From the NCBI GenBank assembly GCA_964514485.1, contig CAZEWG010000001.1, positions 62,001 through 126,000 of the forward strand: a stretch of DNA of 64,000 bases, given 5' to 3'. The notes beneath the pieces were generated by a model. The model saw only the letters and a program-made list of their open reading frames with translations, had not been told where the DNA came from and did no database searches. The DNA is from JAEZAA01 sp964514485. GTDB taxonomy: Bacteria > Pseudomonadota > Gammaproteobacteria > Pseudomonadales > Oleiphilaceae. The position numbers were made by a program, and so were the translations under genes. Each line of letters opens with the position of its first letter. Within the stretch, counting starts at the first letter, position 1. Positions 18,585-26,832 of this stretch are shown here, in pieces.

Positions 18585-19549
18585 ATGAGCCAATACCGTC
18601 ATGCCTTACCGGTTCTCGACAACAGGCTGTTCATGACCGATGGTGGCCTGGAAACCACCCTGATCTTCCATGAACACCTCGAGCTCCCGCTCTTTCTGCC
18701 ATTGACCTGTTAAGAACGGAGGCGGGCACGCAAGTCCTTTACCAGTACTACTGCAAGTTTGCCGAACTGGCCCGCCAGCGGAAGCTCGGCCTGCTGCTGG
18801 AATCTGCCAGTTGGCGCGCCAGCCCCGATTGGGGACAAAAGCTAGGTTATGATCAAGCGACCCTGGCGGCCCTCAATCGACGCTCCATTGAAGTGATGGT
18901 CCGGGTGCGCAATCAGTATGAAACCACGGCGTCCCCCATGGTCATCAGTGGCGTTCTAGGGCCCCGAGGGGACGGCTATCGCCCCGACAAGCGCATGACC
19001 GCACCGGAAGCCACGACCTACCACAGCTGGCAGATCCGGGTCTTTGCCGACACCGAGGCCGACTTGGTGGCGGCCTACACCCTCAATTACCTGGAAGAAG
19101 CCCTCGGCATTGTGGAAGCCGCCCGGCAAGCCCAGATGCCCGTGGCCATTTCCTTCACGGTAGAAACCGACGGTCGCCTGCCCACTGGCCAAACCCTGCG
19201 GGAGGCCATTGAACAGGTCGACCACAGCAGCAACCGCTATCCGGCCTACTATATGGTCAACTGCGCACACCCCACCCATTTCGAGCAGGCCCTGAAGGAT
19301 TCCGGTGATTGGTTGCAACGCCTGCGCGGCATTCGTGCCAATGCCTCGAAACACAGCCATGCGGAACTGGATAACAGCACCGAACTGGACATGGGCAATC
19401 CTCGGGAGCTGGCGCAAGAATATCGGGAGCTTCGCCAGCAGTTTCCCCAACTGACGATTATCGGCGGCTGTTGCGGCACAGATTACCGCCATATTGCGGC
19501 AATCTGTGAAGCTCTCACCACAAAACGGGGAGAGGCCGTAGGCGCCTGA
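18585..19549 (+). pseudogene. Homocysteine S-methyltransferase family gene, single-base frameshift
   Basis: The family methylates homocysteine (for example from S-methylmethionine) using a zinc bound by cysteines. From ATG 18585 (GGGGAG upstream) the frame reads a normal N-terminus with FMTDGGLETTL and then stops at 18711-18713. The rest continues in a second frame from about 18692 to 19549 and keeps the zinc-site NCAHPTHF and IIGGCCGTDYRHI. One missing T in the run at 18693-18695 would restore a single frame of about 321 aa. It is either a recent mutation or a sequencing error. The gene ends tail-to-tail with the nitronate monooxygenase gene (TGATCA shared junction). Confidence 0.85.
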
Positions 19550-20572
19550 TCAGGCCTGCATTCTGGTCTCGTCGCGCTCAAATCCCTGTGCCAGGGATTG
19601 CACGACCTGCGCCGCCGGCTGGATATCAGTCAGCTCTTTCACGCGCTCACCGGCATAAAGCGGGCAACTTTCCACCAGCTCTGCCGAGAGATGCTCAGGA
19701 ACCACCGCATTGGTGAAAAAGGGAATGTCCGCCCGTTGCCCACGGGCCGCGTCAGGCTTGAAGGGGGCGATCTTGCGGGTAAAGCCGAAGGCTTTGTGGA
19801 GCCCGTCGAGCCAAGCGGGCACGGCACCATTTTTATCACACCAGCGTTGCGTGGCGGCATTGGGCACCACCCGGTGGGGCGTGGCCCAGCCTAATCCGAA
19901 CAACGTGGTTTTAAGGGTCTCAGAGGCGTCCAGCAAGCGTTGTTTATAGGCGGAATGCGCCCCGCTTTCATCCGTCAGCAAAAACCGGGACCCCGTGGAA
20001 ATGCCATCGGCACCCAGGCTGACCGCCCGGCGCACATCCTCGGCAGTGTAGATGCCGCCGGCTGCGAAACAGGGAATCTCCTGCGTCAGGGCGCGCACTT
20101 GCGGCAACAGCTCTTGCAGCTTGAGTGTGCCCCGCACATGGCCACCGGCTTCCTCGCCTTGCACAATCAGCCCATCAACGCCGGCATCCAGCGCCTGCTT
20201 GGCTTCGTCGACCGAGCCCACCTGCTGGAACAGGAAGCAGCCGGCTTCGTGCAAGGGTCTGACACAAGGCTGCGCCTTGCCCCAAAACAGGGTCACGATG
20301 GGCACTTGCTGGCGAATCACCGCCTGGACGTGTGCCTTGCGAGTGTAAGGCAGCAACAGGTTGGCATTCACCGGATGGGCAGCCGCCTGCTGCTTGAGCT
20401 GTTTCAGGCTCTGTTCCCAGACCGAGACATCCTGCAACCCCAAGGTGCCAATCCCACCAGCCCGGGACACCGCAGCCGCCAGCCGGACGTTGCCCGCCAC
20501 CGGCATCCCCGCCTGCATGATGGGATACTGCACGCCCAGTGAATAAAGCTTCTGAAGTCTTGCTTGAGTCAT
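19550..20572 (-). CDS. Nitronate monooxygenase / 2-nitropropane dioxygenase family
   Basis: A 340-residue FMN-dependent TIM-barrel protein. Family signatures are the N-terminal YPIMQAGM, the glycine-rich VDGLIVQGEEAGGH, FAAGGIYTAEDV and the phosphate-binding GADGISTGSRFL. These enzymes oxidise nitronates such as propionate-3-nitronate; a related branch comprises enoyl reductases, so the substrate is uncertain. It is the last gene of a minus-strand run of five closely spaced genes (22370 to 19550). Confidence 0.82.
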   Translation of the reverse strand: MTQARLQKLYSLGVQYPIMQAGMPVAGNVRLAAAVSRAGGIGTLGLQDVSVWEQSLKQLKQQAAAHPVNANLLLPYTRKAHVQAVIRQQVPIVTLFWGKAQPCVRPLHEAGCFLFQQVGSVDEAKQALDAGVDGLIVQGEEAGGHVRGTLKLQELLPQVRALTQEIPCFAAGGIYTAEDVRRAVSLGADGISTGSRFLLTDESGAHSAYKQRLLDASETLKTTLFGLGWATPHRVVPNAATQRWCDKNGAVPAWLDGLHKAFGFTRKIAPFKPDAARGQRADIPFFTNAVVPEHLSAELVESCPLYAGERVKELTDIQPAAQVVQSLAQGFERDETRMQA

Positions 20573-20599
20573 TCCCTTAAACTCCCTTTCCTAGTCTGT

Positions 20600-20908
20600 T
20601 CAGTCAGGATCCACCACGTTGAAATCGTAGTTCCCGACCCCCTGAACCAGCAGATACCGGGTTTCCTGTTCGGTTGGGTTCACAACCCGATGCACCCGCC
20701 CCGGCGGGACTTCGCAGCGCTGCCCCGGTTGCAGCGACAAGGTCTGCTCCGGATCTTGAAGCTGGATCTCCAGGCTCCCGGACAGACAGAACATATTGTC
20801 GGTGATGGCCCGGTGATAATGCCAGGGCGCCACCTCTTGGGGCGCCAACACCAGAATGCGGACCAGCACGTCTTGGGTTTTGATCAGGGTCTCTTCTGTT
20901 TTGGTCAT
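20600..20908 (-). CDS. Small cupin-domain protein
   Basis: A 102-residue single-domain cupin. The first motif HYHRAITDNMFCLSGSLEI gives two histidines and the glycine; the second, PPGRVHRVVNP, gives the final His ligand. It probably binds one metal ion. The ATG at 20908 is preferred to an upstream start since it has AGG/GGA close by. It sits 27 bp before the nitronate monooxygenase gene in the same operon; a link in small-molecule oxidation is possible but not shown. Confidence 0.72.
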   Translation of the reverse strand: MTKTEETLIKTQDVLVRILVLAPQEVAPWHYHRAITDNMFCLSGSLEIQLQDPEQTLSLQPGQRCEVPPGRVHRVVNPTEQETRYLLVQGVGNYDFNVVDPD

Positions 20909-20941
20909 TCCATTACCTGCACGGCTCCCTGGCAATCCCGG

Positions 20942-21244
20942 TTAGGGATACCACCATCGCCATAGTTTGATAAACCCATTCCAGATAGACCCCAGCACCA
21001 CCGGAAACAAGCGGGGCATGCTAAACGCCAAGAGGGCAAACAGGACGATACTGCCCCACAAATAGCCTGAATCGAGAAAGCCCTGCCACCAAAGCGCCAG
21101 CTCCCGGTTGATAGACAGCCAAATCACCAGCGCCGTCGGGACTGAAAAGAACAAGGAGGCGAGCATGGCCATCAGCCGGTCGGGAATGGAGTATTCCTCG
21201 GCTTGGCGTCGGGCTCGACGGGGGATGGGCCTGGCGGATTTCAT
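20942..21244 (-). CDS. Small inner-membrane protein, unknown function
   Basis: A 100-residue protein with a basic N-terminus (KSARPIPRRARRQ) and two predicted membrane helices (about 27-46 and 62-85), ending in a Trp-rich tail. The ATG at 21244 has AAGGAG five bases upstream; GTG at 21250 is less well placed. I do not recognise a family. It is 16 bp from the tRNA-binding-domain gene and 33 bp from the cupin gene, within the same operon. Confidence 0.6.
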   Translation of the reverse strand: MKSARPIPRRARRQAEEYSIPDRLMAMLASLFFSVPTALVIWLSINRELALWWQGFLDSGYLWGSIVLFALLAFSMPRLFPVVLGSIWNGFIKLWRWWYP

Positions 21245-21260
21245 CGGCACTCCTTGCCTC

Positions 21261-21608
21261 CTAGAGCAGCTTGGTTCCCAGCGGTACGGGCTTGTCCGGC
21301 ACGCAAAGAGCCACCTCGCCCTGTTCGTTATGAAAACCGGTCACCAAACATTCCGACATCAAAGGCCCGATCTGTTTTTTGGGGAAGTTCACCACCGCCA
21401 CCACCTGTTTGCCGATCAACTCCTCTGGCGAGTATAGAGCGGTGATCTGGGCGCTGGATTTGCGGATGCCAATCTCCGGCCCGAAATCCACCTTCAGGAC
21501 ATAGGCCGGCTTCCGGGCTTCCTGAAAAACCGAAGCCTCGATAATGCGACCAACCCGCAACTCGACTTTGATGAAATCATCCCAGCTAATTGTCTGCATC
21601 ATTTCCAT
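21261..21608 (-). CDS. CsaA-like tRNA-binding-domain protein
   Basis: A stand-alone tRNA-binding OB-fold of 115 aa, of the CsaA/MetRS C-terminal type. The segments VELRVGRI, ALYSPEELIGKQVVAVVNFP and the late SECLVTG match the family. CsaA proteins have been described as export-related chaperones in Bacillus; the role in gammaproteobacteria is not established. Three Met codons cluster at the start, so the exact start is uncertain by up to 9 bp. Confidence 0.78.
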   Translation of the reverse strand: MEMMQTISWDDFIKVELRVGRIIEASVFQEARKPAYVLKVDFGPEIGIRKSSAQITALYSPEELIGKQVVAVVNFPKKQIGPLMSECLVTGFHNEQGEVALCVPDKPVPLGTKLL

Positions 21609-21683
21609 ACGTTTAGGTTGTTAGGAACAAAGCCATTGAAACACGATGCCTTGCAGCTTTCTACCCGTCATGGCCCCGCCAGA

Positions 21684-22370
21684 CTATGCCTGGGCGCCCT
21701 CCCTGGCGACAAAGATCGCCAGATCCGTTAACGCGGTGGACGACAGCAGATAAGGCACTTGCAGCCTAACGGCCAGCGCTGCGGTATTCTCAAGCAACGC
21801 CGCTGCGGAATGGCGGGCTGCCCGTCGTTCCGCCTCGCCGGCCTGGTTGGCCACATAGCCCCACAGATGCTCCAACGCATTGAACAGCCGGCCCGGCTGC
21901 GGCAGCTCCCGCAGAATCAGCAACAGTTCTTCGGCCAACGGGGCAAAGTCGCCGTCTTTCCCCAGGGCGACGCGTCGTCCCAGGGCCCGATAGCGGGCGG
22001 GGTCACGGGCCATCACTGAATACTTATGCTGGGCCCAAAGCTGCTGCGGGGTTTTCGGCACGGCAATCCGTCCTGCCTGATGCTGGCTCCGAAGCCGGGC
22101 AAACTGGTGGGCGGGCGGGATCTCAAATGCCGGCGGCCAGACCATCTGACGGGTCACCGGCGTCAGAGGGCGATCGCTACCCCGCAGACGCAGCTCCGCC
22201 ACCCCCCAGGCTTCAAGCCAGGCCAGGGCGGGCTCATAGCCCCGCCAGTGTTTCAGGGTCAGATCGGCCCCCGGAACTTCAGGCTCCGCCGCCAGTCGGC
22301 CCAGTACCTGTAACTGTTCCTCAAGCTGCTGATCGCTGAGATATCCTGGAAAAACTTCCCACACGCCCAT
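21684..22370 (-). CDS. YbgA-like (DUF1722) domain protein
   Basis: A 228-residue protein. Its middle, LWAQHKYSVMARDPARYRALG, and the following ELPQPGRLFNALEHLWGYV closely resemble the DUF1722 domain of YbgA. The first 100 residues are a separate part without a domain I can name. The biochemical role of DUF1722 is unknown; some members are fused to or adjacent to photolyase or DUF523 genes, none of which are here. It is the first gene of the minus-strand operon. Confidence 0.6.
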   Translation of the reverse strand: MGVWEVFPGYLSDQQLEEQLQVLGRLAAEPEVPGADLTLKHWRGYEPALAWLEAWGVAELRLRGSDRPLTPVTRQMVWPPAFEIPPAHQFARLRSQHQAGRIAVPKTPQQLWAQHKYSVMARDPARYRALGRRVALGKDGDFAPLAEELLLILRELPQPGRLFNALEHLWGYVANQAGEAERRAARHSAAALLENTAALAVRLQVPYLLSSTALTDLAIFVAREGAQA

Positions 22371-22488
22371 GTTTCTAGCCTCTCTTCACCCGCCCCCGAG
22401 ATGGGGGTAGCCCGCCCCCTTCACTCCATAATAGAGCCATGCCGCCCCATTCCGGCACCCGTCCCACCAGGCACACGAGGAGTACGCC

Positions 22489-23172
22489 ATGAGCCGCAGC
22501 CGAATCCTGAACAAACTACTGCAGACCGGTCAGACGCTGTTCAATCGTCAGAGTAAACGACATCTGCCTCATCAACCTGGCGCCGCCCGCTCCGGCGGTA
22601 TCGACTGGGTAAGTATTGGCACCGCCGCCCTGAGCACTGGCGCCCTCGGCTCGTTGATTGGCGGCCGACGCCAACGCCGCGGCCTGGTAGGTCGAGTGTC
22701 CCGGTTCGGTGGCATGATGGCACTAGCCGGTGTGGCCTATCAGGCATACAACCAATGGCAACAGCAGAAACAGGGCTACCCGTCCTCTGCCCGCCCGCTG
22801 GATCAACTGCCGACGGAGGAGGCCAATCGCCACAGCCAGGCCATGGTGAAGGCGATTATTGCCGCCGCCAAGGCGGATGGTCATGTGGATGAGCAGGAGC
22901 GGCAGATGATCGAGGAACAGATTGCCCAGAGCCAAGACAATCCATCACTGAAGCAATGGTTGGATCAGGAGTTGCGTAAGCCTTTGGACCCACGGGATGT
23001 GGCACGCTCTGCAGAGTCTCCGGAAATGGCTGCGGAAATCTACACCGCCAGTGTGCTGATTGCCGATGAGCGAAACGAACGGGAGCAGCGTTATCTGGAT
23101 GAACTGGCCCGGCACATGCAGATTCCACCGGATCTGAAGGCAAGCCTGGAGCGGGAAGTCCGTAGAACCTGA
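22489..23172 (+). CDS. DUF533 / TerB-like protein (YebE type)
   Basis: A 227-residue protein: basic N-terminus, a glycine-rich hydrophobic segment (about 38-85, probable membrane insertion), then a TerB-like helical domain (IIAAAKADGHVDEQERQMI ... YLDELARHM). Annotated homologues are called YebE or tellurite-resistance TerB-like, but a tellurite role is not shown. CGAGGAG precedes the ATG. The gene is convergent with crp and shares the terminator at 23180-23215. Confidence 0.8.
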   Translation: MSRSRILNKLLQTGQTLFNRQSKRHLPHQPGAARSGGIDWVSIGTAALSTGALGSLIGGRRQRRGLVGRVSRFGGMMALAGVAYQAYNQWQQQKQGYPSSARPLDQLPTEEANRHSQAMVKAIIAAAKADGHVDEQERQMIEEQIAQSQDNPSLKQWLDQELRKPLDPRDVARSAESPEMAAEIYTASVLIADERNEREQRYLDELARHMQIPPDLKASLEREVRRT

Positions 23173-23179
23173 CGCCAGA

Positions 23180-23215
23180 AATGCACAAGGCGGCCCACAG
23201 GCCGCCTTGTGCATT
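23180..23215. terminator. Bidirectional terminator between DUF533 gene and crp
   Basis: A perfect 16-bp inverted repeat: AATGCACAAGGCGGCC (23180-23195), loop CACA, and its complement (23200-23215). It lies 7 bp after one stop codon and 14 bp before the other. The flanking A/T tracts are short, so it ends both transcripts by stem stability. Confidence 0.8.
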
Positions 23216-23229
23216 AAACCGGTACGTGG

Positions 23230-23871
23230 TTAACGGGTCCCGAAAACCACCATGGTTTTGCCTTTAACCGCTACCAGCCCCTGTTCTTCCAGGTGCTTGA
23301 GAACACGTCCGACCATTTCCCGGGAACAGCCCACGATTCGGCCAATTTCCTGACGGGTGATCTTGATTTGCATGCCATCGGGATGGGTCATGGCATCTGG
23401 CTCCTTGCTCAGATCCAGCAAGGTCCGGGCAACACGGCCGGTCACATCGAGAAAGGCAAGATCCCCCACCTTACGGGTGGTCTGACGCAGACGGGAGGCC
23501 ATTTGCTCGCCGATGAAATACAGAATTTTCGGGTCGTCCTGGGAGATCTCGCGGAACTTGGCGTAACTGATTTCCGCCACTTCACATTCAACCTTGGCCT
23601 TGACCCAGGCACTACGGGAATCCATGTTGTCAAACAGGCCCATCTCGCCGAAGAAGTCGCCAGAGTTCAGGTAGGCCATAATCATTTCACGGCCATCATC
23701 ATCTTCGATGATTACGGTCACCGACCCCTTGATAATGTAGAACAAGGAATCGCTTTTATCGCCCGCATAGATAATGGTGCTTTTGGCTGGATAGCGCCGG
23801 CGATGGCACTGTGACAAGAAATAGTCCAGATGTTTTGTTCTTTGTTCTACTGGCTTTACGATCGTAACCAT
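23230..23871 (-). CDS. crp: cAMP-responsive global regulator Crp/Vfr
   Basis: 213 aa. The N-terminal cyclic-nucleotide domain has FFGEMGLF and RSAWVKAK; the C-terminal winged helix-turn-helix ends TRQEIGRIVGCSREMVGRVL, the Crp recognition helix. Similarity to Pseudomonas Vfr is very high, including CHRRRYPAKSTIIYAGD and the final GKTMVVFGTR. GGGAAG precedes the ATG. Its neighbours osmC and speD are also those of vfr in P. aeruginosa, while osmC and prkB flank crp in E. coli. Confidence 0.95.
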   Translation of the reverse strand: MVTIVKPVEQRTKHLDYFLSQCHRRRYPAKSTIIYAGDKSDSLFYIIKGSVTVIIEDDDGREMIMAYLNSGDFFGEMGLFDNMDSRSAWVKAKVECEVAEISYAKFREISQDDPKILYFIGEQMASRLRQTTRKVGDLAFLDVTGRVARTLLDLSKEPDAMTHPDGMQIKITRQEIGRIVGCSREMVGRVLKHLEEQGLVAVKGKTMVVFGTR

Positions 23872-24256
23872 ACTTTCTTCCCATTTTTATGACTACTGCT
23901 ACGACTATGGTCGGCAGCACTTTTACCGCCAACATCCGTCCCTGTTATGATCCTGGTGGATTCGGGTTGCCCTGTAACCTCAAGTGAGCGCCCCGGTTGC
24001 ATCGACCGGCCAGGAACCAGCTATATAACAAGTTCCCGCAATGGCGGCAATAGGAGCTCTTCTCTGTCCCAGTGGAAAGTATAGCCGAATATTCCAGGCC
24101 TGCCCGAGGGTTACCAAGCGACCGGTGATTGATTGGCGCATGAGCAGTGCTGGCCGGGAGTGTGGTACTATTTCTGCCCGGCGCACCCGGGCCGGGGCCA
24201 AAAGCAGGCCAGCAAACCATCACAGCCACAGTTCTATAGATAGAAGAAAGACATCC
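23872..24256. other. Divergent regulatory region crp / osmC
   Basis: 385 bp with no supported gene. On the crp strand TTGGCG and CATAGT stand 17 bp apart, a weak promoter candidate about 40-65 bp before the crp start. No intact Crp site of the form TGTGA-N6-TCACA is present, so autoregulation is not evident. Confidence 0.4.
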
Positions 24257-24676
24257 ATGAAAACCAAGATCCGTTGGGCGGGAGACGCCAAATTTGTAGC
24301 CGAGTCAGGTTCGGGCCATCAAGTGGTGATGGACGGTCCACCCGATCATGGTGGCCAAAACCAGGGCCCCCGTCCGATGGAAATGCTGCTCATGGGGCTG
24401 GGTGGCTGCACCTCGTTTGACGTGATGAGTATTCTGAAAAAGTCCAAGCAGGACGTGACGGATTGCGTTGCGGAACTGGAGGCGGAGCGGGCCGATGCCA
24501 TTCCGGCCGTGTTCACCAAGATCCATGTCCACTTTATTGTAACCGGGCGCAACCTGAAGGAGTCCCTGGTTAAGCGAGCGGTCGACCTGTCTGCCGAAAA
24601 ATACTGCTCGGCCAGCATTATGCTGGAGCGGGCCGGTGTGGAAATCAGCCACAGCTACGAAATTCGCGAAGCCTAA
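24257..24676 (+). CDS. OsmC/YhfA-type peroxide-reducing-fold protein
   Basis: A 139-residue OsmC-family protein closest in type to E. coli YhfA. The two reactive cysteines are in GLGGCTSFDVMS and EKYCSASIML; the N-terminal PDHGGQNQGPRPMEMLL is typical. OsmC proteins reduce organic hydroperoxides; for the YhfA branch the substrate is not firmly known. The start at 24257 follows GAAAG; the long open frame upstream is non-coding. Adjacency to crp is conserved from enterics to pseudomonads. Confidence 0.87.
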   Translation: MKTKIRWAGDAKFVAESGSGHQVVMDGPPDHGGQNQGPRPMEMLLMGLGGCTSFDVMSILKKSKQDVTDCVAELEAERADAIPAVFTKIHVHFIVTGRNLKESLVKRAVDLSAEKYCSASIMLERAGVEISHSYEIREA

Positions 24677-24686
24677 TGAGACCAAC

Positions 24687-24721
24687 TTGGCGGTTTTGCC
24701 GACCTTTCGGTAATTCCGCCA
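24687..24721 (+). terminator. Hairpin downstream of osmC
   Basis: TGGCGG (24688-24693) pairs with CCGCCA (24716-24721), and inside it GCCGA pairs with TCGGT around a CCTT loop. No T-run follows. It lies 12 bp after the osmC stop and probably ends or protects the osmC mRNA. Confidence 0.4.
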
Positions 24722-24897
24722 GGGCTCTAATTCAAAAAAACTGACTAACCCACCTACCTCCCCCCCTCCCTAAACGGGCCTCATAAGCCCCTGGAAAACT
24801 GCCGAAACCCCGCAGAAGCCAAGGAATGTCCTTTGACTGGCCCATGCCTTTAAAAAATCTGATCAATCTGTGCAGATTTGCGCTACTCAAGTGGTTA

Positions 24898-25002
24898 ATG
24901 AATATGCATAATACGCAACTTTCTCTGAAGGCCCCCTTGTTTGGCGTCAGGGAATCCGGGGCGCCGGTCCAATACCGGTTTTATTTTTTCGGATCAGCCT
25001 AG
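24898..25002 (+). CDS. Possible speD leader peptide (34 codons)
   Basis: An ATG at 24898 (or 24904) opens a frame that ends TAG at 25000-25002, 10 bp before the speD start. Its last dozen codons run through the terminator-like hairpin and read PVQYRFYFFGSA, an aromatic-rich tail. No strong Shine-Dalgarno is visible, and the aromatic residues are partly a by-product of the T-run. It may be a regulatory upstream frame or a chance frame; without conservation data I cannot decide. Confidence 0.3.
   Translation: MNMHNTQLSLKAPLFGVRESGAPVQYRFYFFGSA
24956..24990 (+). promoter_or_regulatory. Terminator-like switch in the speD leader
   Basis: CCGGT (24964-24968) pairs with ACCGG (24974-24978) around a CCAAT loop and is followed by TTTTATTTTTT, an intrinsic-terminator layout placed 23 bp before speD rather than after a gene. 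The CCGG at 24964-24967 can instead pair with CCGG at 24956-24959, which would free the terminator's right arm. This is the form of a transcription attenuator for speD. The ligand or trigger is unknown. Confidence 0.55.
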
Positions 25003-25012
25003 AGGGTCTGAG

Positions 25013-25813
25013 ATGAACGACAAGCTCAAACTCCACGGATTCAACAATCTAACCAAATCGCTCAGCTTCAACATCTACGATATTTGCTATGCAAAAACGG
25101 AAGAGCAACGTCAGGAGTACATCGCGTACATTGACGAGCTCTATAATGCAGAGCGATTGACGCAGATTCTTACCGAAGTGACGCGAATCATCGGAGCCCA
25201 TATCCTGAATATTTCCCGTCAGGATTATGATCCCCAAGGTGCCAGCGTTACCATCCTGATCGCTGAACACGAAGTTGCGCCGCATCCCGGCAAGACCACG
25301 GAATCACCGGGTCCGCTGCCCGATACGGTTCTGGCGCACCTCGACAAAAGTCACCTGACGGTTCACACCTATCCGGAAAGCCATCCCGACAACGGCATCA
25401 GCACCTTCCGGGTGGATATCGACGTGTCGACCTGTGGTCTGATTTCACCGCTGAAGGCGTTGAACTACCTGATCCACAGTTTCGATTCCGATATCGTCAC
25501 CATGGATTACCGGGTCCGGGGCTTTACCCGTGACGTGGATGGTACCAAGCATTACATCGATCATGAGATCAATTCGATCCAGAACTTCCTGAGTAAAGAC
25601 ACCCGGGAAGCCTACCAGATGATCGACGTGAATATGTACCAGGAAAACCTGTTCCACACCAAGATGATCCTGAAGGACTTCGACCTGAACAACTATCTGT
25701 TCGGAACCGGAGAAGAGGAACTGAGCGAAGCGGAGCGGGACGACATCAAAATGCGGCTGCGCCGGGAAATGCTGGAAATTTTCTATTCCCGCAATATGCC
25801 CAACGTGCCCTAG
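25013..25813 (+). CDS. speD: S-adenosylmethionine decarboxylase proenzyme SpeD
   Basis: Makes decarboxylated SAM, the aminopropyl donor for spermidine. The 266-residue proenzyme is of the E. coli type; self-cleavage occurs at the Lys-Ser bond of DKSHLTVHTYPESHP, making Ser113 the pyruvoyl residue. The conserved VSTCGLISPLKALNYL and DYRVRGFTRD follow. The start ATG 25013 has AGAGGG upstream; a GTG at 24941 lies inside the leader and is rejected. No speE is in the window. Confidence 0.95.
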   Translation: MNDKLKLHGFNNLTKSLSFNIYDICYAKTEEQRQEYIAYIDELYNAERLTQILTEVTRIIGAHILNISRQDYDPQGASVTILIAEHEVAPHPGKTTESPGPLPDTVLAHLDKSHLTVHTYPESHPDNGISTFRVDIDVSTCGLISPLKALNYLIHSFDSDIVTMDYRVRGFTRDVDGTKHYIDHEINSIQNFLSKDTREAYQMIDVNMYQENLFHTKMILKDFDLNNYLFGTGEEELSEAERDDIKMRLRREMLEIFYSRNMPNVP

Positions 25814-25825
25814 GCACCGCCCATC

Positions 25826-25860
25826 AAAAAGCCCTCCCGGGAAACCGCGAGGGCTTTTTT
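25826..25860 (+). terminator. Intrinsic terminator after speD
   Basis: AAAAAGCCCTC (25826-25836) pairs with GAGGGCTTTTTT (25849-25860); the loop is CCGGGAAACCGC. The T-run ends 47 bp after the speD stop. The A-run on the left lets it also serve the convergent prkB transcript. Confidence 0.85.
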
Positions 25861-25898
25861 AGTGCCGGATGATAGGTCTCGCGGTCACACCCACGGAA

Positions 25899-26771
25899 TT
25901 AGTGTTTGCCTATTACCGGCTTGCGGCTGATCAGCTCCTCCACCCAAGGCTGAATAATCAGGTCAAACGCCAGAGACAGATGGTTACCCGGAATCACCAG
26001 GGTATCCGGCCGGGACCGGAAGGAGCCGGGAATGGCCTGCAACAGCTGGTGGTAGTCCACGCCCGGTTTGCGACAGTGAATCACCACGAAGCTTTCTTCA
26101 GCGGTGGGGATCTCACAGGACGCAAAGGGATTGGAAGTATCCACCATCGGGACCCGCTGGAAGTTCACGTGGGTGTGTCCGAACTGGGGCACGATATAGC
26201 GCACGTAATCCTCCATCCGTCCCAGTATGGTGTGGACCACCGCTTCCTGAGAATAGCCCCGGGAATGGGTGTCCCGATGGATCTTCTGAATCCATTCCAG
26301 GTTCACGATCGGCACCACGCCGATCAGCAGGTCCACATAGCGGAGCAGGTTGATCCCATCCGCCACCACCCCGGCGTGCAACCCCTCGTAAAACAGCAGG
26401 TCCGTGTCGGCCGGCAGGTCGCGCCAGGGTGAAAAGGTACCGGACTCATAACCCTCGGCAATCAGTGCCTTATCATCATCGTGAACATAATGACGGTATT
26501 GGCCCCTGCCCTGCTGGCCGTACTCCTGAAAGAGCGCCTCCAGCCGGTCCATATGGTTGGCCGCCAGGGAAAAATGGTTGTTTTCGCCGTATTTGCGTTC
26601 GGCCGCCAACGCGGCCATCTGGCGCCGGGTGAACCGGTGGAAGCTGTCACCGGCAACAGTCGCCGGCTTCACCTTGAGCCGGGCAAAGATGCGCTGCATG
26701 GCCTTGCCCGCCGTGGTGGTGCCTGCGCCCGAGGAGCCCGTCAAGGCGACTATCGGGTGTTGGACGGACAT
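25899..26771 (-). CDS. prkB: Phosphoribulokinase-like protein PrkB
   Basis: A 290-residue P-loop kinase of the phosphoribulokinase family: Walker A in ALTGSSGAGTTTAGKAM, then DSFHRFTR and the substrate-loop region HYVHDDDKA, LFYEGLHAG. No Rubisco or other Calvin-cycle gene is near. It matches the E. coli PrkB (YhfA-crp neighbourhood) type found in many non-autotrophs, whose role is unsettled. The crp-osmC-prkB association seen here with speD inserted supports that assignment. Confidence 0.85.
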   Translation of the reverse strand: MSVQHPIVALTGSSGAGTTTAGKAMQRIFARLKVKPATVAGDSFHRFTRRQMAALAAERKYGENNHFSLAANHMDRLEALFQEYGQQGRGQYRHYVHDDDKALIAEGYESGTFSPWRDLPADTDLLFYEGLHAGVVADGINLLRYVDLLIGVVPIVNLEWIQKIHRDTHSRGYSQEAVVHTILGRMEDYVRYIVPQFGHTHVNFQRVPMVDTSNPFASCEIPTAEESFVVIHCRKPGVDYHQLLQAIPGSFRSRPDTLVIPGNHLSLAFDLIIQPWVEELISRKPVIGKH

Positions 26772-26832
26772 GCTAGGGTCTCCAGAGACAAAACCGGTAT
26801 CCTACTCCTCCGCCCGAAGGCGGGCAATGCCC

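Noticed and set aside
25899..26771. Phosphoribulokinase as evidence for autotrophic CO2 fixation
   Set aside because: No Rubisco or other cycle gene is in the window and the crp/osmC context is that of PrkB in heterotrophs.
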